NCBI GenBank assembly: GCA_039817885.1
Contig: JBCBUY010000081.1
Span: 1 to 14,523, forward strand
Length of the DNA stretch: 14,523 nt
Reading direction: 5' to 3'
Source: CALLCD01 sp039817885
GTDB taxonomy: Bacteria; Pseudomonadota; Alphaproteobacteria; Caulobacterales; Hyphomonadaceae
A program made the position numbers and the translations under genes. The notes beneath the pieces were generated by a model, which did not search any database, was not told where the DNA came from, and saw nothing but the letters and a program-made list of their open reading frames with translations. This document shows positions 12,664 through 14,523 of the stretch, one piece after another; position 1 is the first letter of the stretch; the number at the start of each line of letters is the position of its first letter.

Positions 12664-13589
12664 TGAATTTAGCTGGCTTGGACCTCAATCTTTTGCTTGT
12701 CTTTGACGCGGTCATGCGGACGCGGAATGTCACGCGCGCTGGATTCGAGATCGGTTTGTCACAACCGGCCGTGTCGAAGGCCTTGGGACGTCTTCGGTAT
12801 CATCTCAAGGATGATTTGTTCGTTCGATCGGTGGAGGGCATGAAGGCGACCCCCCGCGCCCTTGAGTTAGCCGGGCCCATCCGAAATGCACTGCTTGAAC
12901 TCGAAACAGCCCTCGACCCGACCGAATTCAATCCCGCCACATCAAACCGAACTTTCTCAATCGTCGCGAATGACTATGTGACCGGCGTCCTCATGCCGAC
13001 GATGATGGATCGGTTCATGAGGGAATCACCGAGGCTGAATTGGCGGTTCTTGCCGACGACGGGCCGCAGCCTGAACATGCTCGACGGGCAGGAGGTCGAC
13101 TTCGCGATGACTCCGATCGTGATGGCGGACGTGCCGGATCGGTTCGGCTCCTTCGAAATTGTCAGTGAGAGTTTCGCGATCATCATGCGGCGTGGGCACG
13201 AGCTTGCAACCGGTGATCTCACGCTGGAGCGCTACGCGTCAGCGTCCCACTTACTGGTTACAATACGAGGGGATGATCGCGGCTATATTGATGATGCCCT
13301 GGAATCTCACGGTTTGACACGGCGGGTCGCCATGACAATCAATCACTTTACGGTCGGGCCACCTATCGTCGCCGTTTCCAACATGATCCAAACTGTACCA
13401 AAGCGCTTGGCCGAACTCTATGCGCCTGTCCATGACCTTGTCGTCCGCGACTCGCCCCTTCAGGGACCGGACTCGCTGATGCGGTTTTATCTCATCTGGA
13501 ACAAGAAGCTCGCGACCCACCCGGCCCATGACTGGTTCCGCCGGATCATCAAGGATGCCGCGGCGAGGACAACCGATGGCGACACCTGA
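12663..13589 (+). CDS. LysR-family transcriptional regulator, NodD/PcpR-like group
   Basis: With the start at 12663 the protein has 308 residues, the usual LysR length. The N-terminal winged helix-turn-helix is clear: LDLNLLLVFDAVMRTRNVTRAG, then SQPAVSKALGRLR, DDLFVRS and ATPRALELA. The opening 'LDLNLL-F-AV' and the effector-domain entry (FNPATSNRTFSIVANDYV) resemble the NodD/NahR/PcpR/LinR group, whose members respond to aromatic or other small organic compounds. An upstream ATG at 12591 would add 24 residues not found in the family and would lie before the promoter, so I reject it. The nitroreductase gene follows in the same direction after 66 bp, and the secreted-protein gene diverges upstream. 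Either may be its target. The inducer is unknown. Confidence 0.88.
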   Translation: MNLAGLDLNLLLVFDAVMRTRNVTRAGFEIGLSQPAVSKALGRLRYHLKDDLFVRSVEGMKATPRALELAGPIRNALLELETALDPTEFNPATSNRTFSIVANDYVTGVLMPTMMDRFMRESPRLNWRFLPTTGRSLNMLDGQEVDFAMTPIVMADVPDRFGSFEIVSESFAIIMRRGHELATGDLTLERYASASHLLVTIRGDDRGYIDDALESHGLTRRVAMTINHFTVGPPIVAVSNMIQTVPKRLAELYAPVHDLVVRDSPLQGPDSLMRFYLIWNKKLATHPAHDWFRRIIKDAAARTTDGDT

Positions 13590-13655
13590 GCGTCTCTTCC
13601 CTTCCCCTGCGTCCCACCGTTAGAAGACTGATTGTAAAGCATATGGGAGAACACT

Positions 13656-14327
13656 ATGGACGTATCCACCGCCGTCGATCAGCGCATTTCGACCCGCGCC
13701 TTTCTCGATAAATCCATATCGAAAGACGAAATATCGGCCTGGCTGACCGATGCCCAACGTTCTCCCTCAGGCGGCAATACGCAGCCCTGGAAGGTCATTG
13801 TCGTCGCGGGCGAAGAGCAAAAGGCCATAATCAACTTGGCTCAAACCGTTCTCTCACAGAATCCCATGGGTGAGCCGACCGATCGGCCGATCTATCCAAA
13901 GGATCTGTGGGAGCCGCATGAAGCCCGGCGTCGCCGAGTTGGAGAAATGCTTTACGAAACGCTCGGTATCCCGCGCGAGAATAAAGCCGGACGCCTGGCC
14001 TGGTTCGCCCGAAACTTCCAGTTCTTCGGCGCGCCGCAGGCCTTCTTCATTGTTCTTGACGAGCGCCAAGGCCACGGCCAATGGGCCCATACAGGCATGT
14101 ATCTGCAAACGCTTTGCCTTCTCGCCGAAGAGCGCGGATGGGGCACCTGCATGCAGGAATGCTGGGGTATCTTGCGCCCATCGCTCAAAGCGCATTTCGG
14201 CCTGCCAGACAGCGAAATGGTCTATTGCGGCGTCTCTTTCGGCTATCCAGACAAGGACGATGTCGTGAATACGCTGCGGGCTGAACGAGCCCCGCTCGAT
14301 GAAGTGGCCGAATTCCGGGGATTCTAG
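13656..14327 (+). CDS. nitroreductase-family FMN-dependent oxidoreductase
   Basis: The 223-residue protein belongs to the nitroreductase superfamily of FMN-dependent NAD(P)H oxidoreductases. FMN-contacting motifs are RISTRAF (10-16) and SPSGGNTQPWKVIVV (36-50), and the central GWGTCMQECWG block and the C-terminal FGYPD match the family. Such enzymes reduce nitroaromatics, quinones or flavins; some family members dehalogenate or fragment flavins instead. The closest feel is of the NfnB/PnbA-like group, but I cannot assign the substrate. GGGAGA (13645-13650) lies 5 bases upstream of the ATG. The gene follows the LysR gene after 66 bp and may be co-transcribed with it or controlled by it. Its last four codons and stop form the beginning of the inverted repeat at the window end. 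Confidence 0.88.
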   Translation: MDVSTAVDQRISTRAFLDKSISKDEISAWLTDAQRSPSGGNTQPWKVIVVAGEEQKAIINLAQTVLSQNPMGEPTDRPIYPKDLWEPHEARRRRVGEMLYETLGIPRENKAGRLAWFARNFQFFGAPQAFFIVLDERQGHGQWAHTGMYLQTLCLLAEERGWGTCMQECWGILRPSLKAHFGLPDSEMVYCGVSFGYPDKDDVVNTLRAERAPLDEVAEFRGF

Positions 14328-14376
14328 GAGATAACCGGCTCCCGACCTCGTGAAAACTCGTGTGGGGTATTTGCCG
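14314..14376 (+). repeat. left arm of terminal 63-bp perfect inverted repeat
   Basis: These 63 bases, which include the end of the nitroreductase gene, recur exactly as the reverse complement at 14461-14523. After a single mismatch, five further bases pair (14378-14382 with 14455-14459). The arm contains no transposase-end motif that I recognise. Confidence 0.97.
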
Positions 14377-14460
14377 GGGAAGTATGACAGATACGGTGGC
14401 GTTATATTGCTATCCGCACAATCCAAGGACAGATCATGCCCCGCTTCGCCACTGCTTCCG
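14377..14460. other. 84-nt unique spacer between the inverted-repeat arms
   Basis: This segment is unique in the window and holds no gene that I can support. It is ordinary intergenic-looking sequence. Together with the flanking arms it makes up the 196 bases after the nitroreductase stop. Confidence 0.6.
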
Positions 14461-14523
14461 CGGCAAATACCCCACACGAGTTTTCACGAGGTCGGGAGCC
14501 GGTTATCTCCTAGAATCCCCGGA
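14461..14523 (-). repeat. right arm of terminal 63-bp perfect inverted repeat
   Basis: Exact reverse complement of 14314-14376, running to the last base of the window. Its outer end is the complement of the nitroreductase C-terminus (stop codon plus the last four codons). The repeat may continue beyond the window; I cannot see how far. Confidence 0.97.

Noticed and set aside
13854..14477. 207-codon open frame on the minus strand, antisense to the nitroreductase gene
   Set aside because: It lies opposite a clear enzyme gene and starts within the inverted repeat. Its sequence has no recognisable domain, so I read it as a shadow frame.
14314..14523. Insertion-sequence or transposon end
   Set aside because: No transposase gene or target-site duplication is visible, and the arm includes host gene codons rather than a mobile-element terminus.

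Overview
The window reads as chromosomal DNA of an alphaproteobacterium, probably one related to the Caulobacterales/Maricaulales (Hyphomonadaceae-like). The main support is the minus-strand run dgt, SPOR-domain protein, nagZ, scpA, scpB, tatA, tatB, tatC with erpA divergent from dgt. From memory this is a characteristic alphaproteobacterial neighbourhood. An H-NS/HvrA-type protein with a C-terminal WTGRG motif and GANTC sites in intergenic DNA fit the same group. I see no phage, plasmid, transposon, CRISPR, rRNA or tRNA signature. Coding density is very high, and no gene-free stretch exceeds about 200 bases.

Layout. 1-517: AT-rich leader and an H-NS-like nucleoid protein. 519-2288 (minus): rluA, then a long SAM-dependent methyltransferase. 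2395-3093 (plus): a secreted glycine-zipper protein whose stop overlaps that of the convergent tlyA (3090-3833, minus). 3927-5432 (plus): an exported amidase-signature enzyme with a twin-arginine signal, convergent with the Tat genes. 5462-11732 (minus): dgt, a 116-bp regulatory-looking gap, then the tightly packed SPOR-nagZ-scpA-scpB group and tatABC. 11761-12087 (plus): erpA, separated from dgt by only 28 bp. 12168-12515 (minus): a small secreted protein of unknown function, divergent from a LysR regulator (12663-13589, plus) that is followed by a nitroreductase (13656-14327). 14314-14523: a perfect 63-bp inverted repeat around an 84-nt spacer that runs to the last base.

How the genes fit together. 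SPOR, NagZ and ScpAB link envelope and peptidoglycan turnover with chromosome condensation. TatABC exports folded proteins, and the neighbouring amidase carries a Tat-type signal, so it is a likely substrate. ErpA matures Fe-S proteins and Dgt acts on dNTPs. RluA and TlyA modify RNA. The LysR-nitroreductase pair looks like a small redox or xenobiotic-response unit.

Most genes are ordinary and recognisable, and I found no convincing new multi-gene system. The points most worth a second look are: the terminal inverted repeat (assembly fold-back or a real tail-to-tail duplication); the LysR promoter, whose geometry predicts a leaderless mRNA and which carries a dyad; the cell-cycle-like motif cluster before the SPOR gene, where argS would be expected; the Tat-signal amidase beside tatABC; and the methyltransferase with a long conserved-looking N-terminal region.
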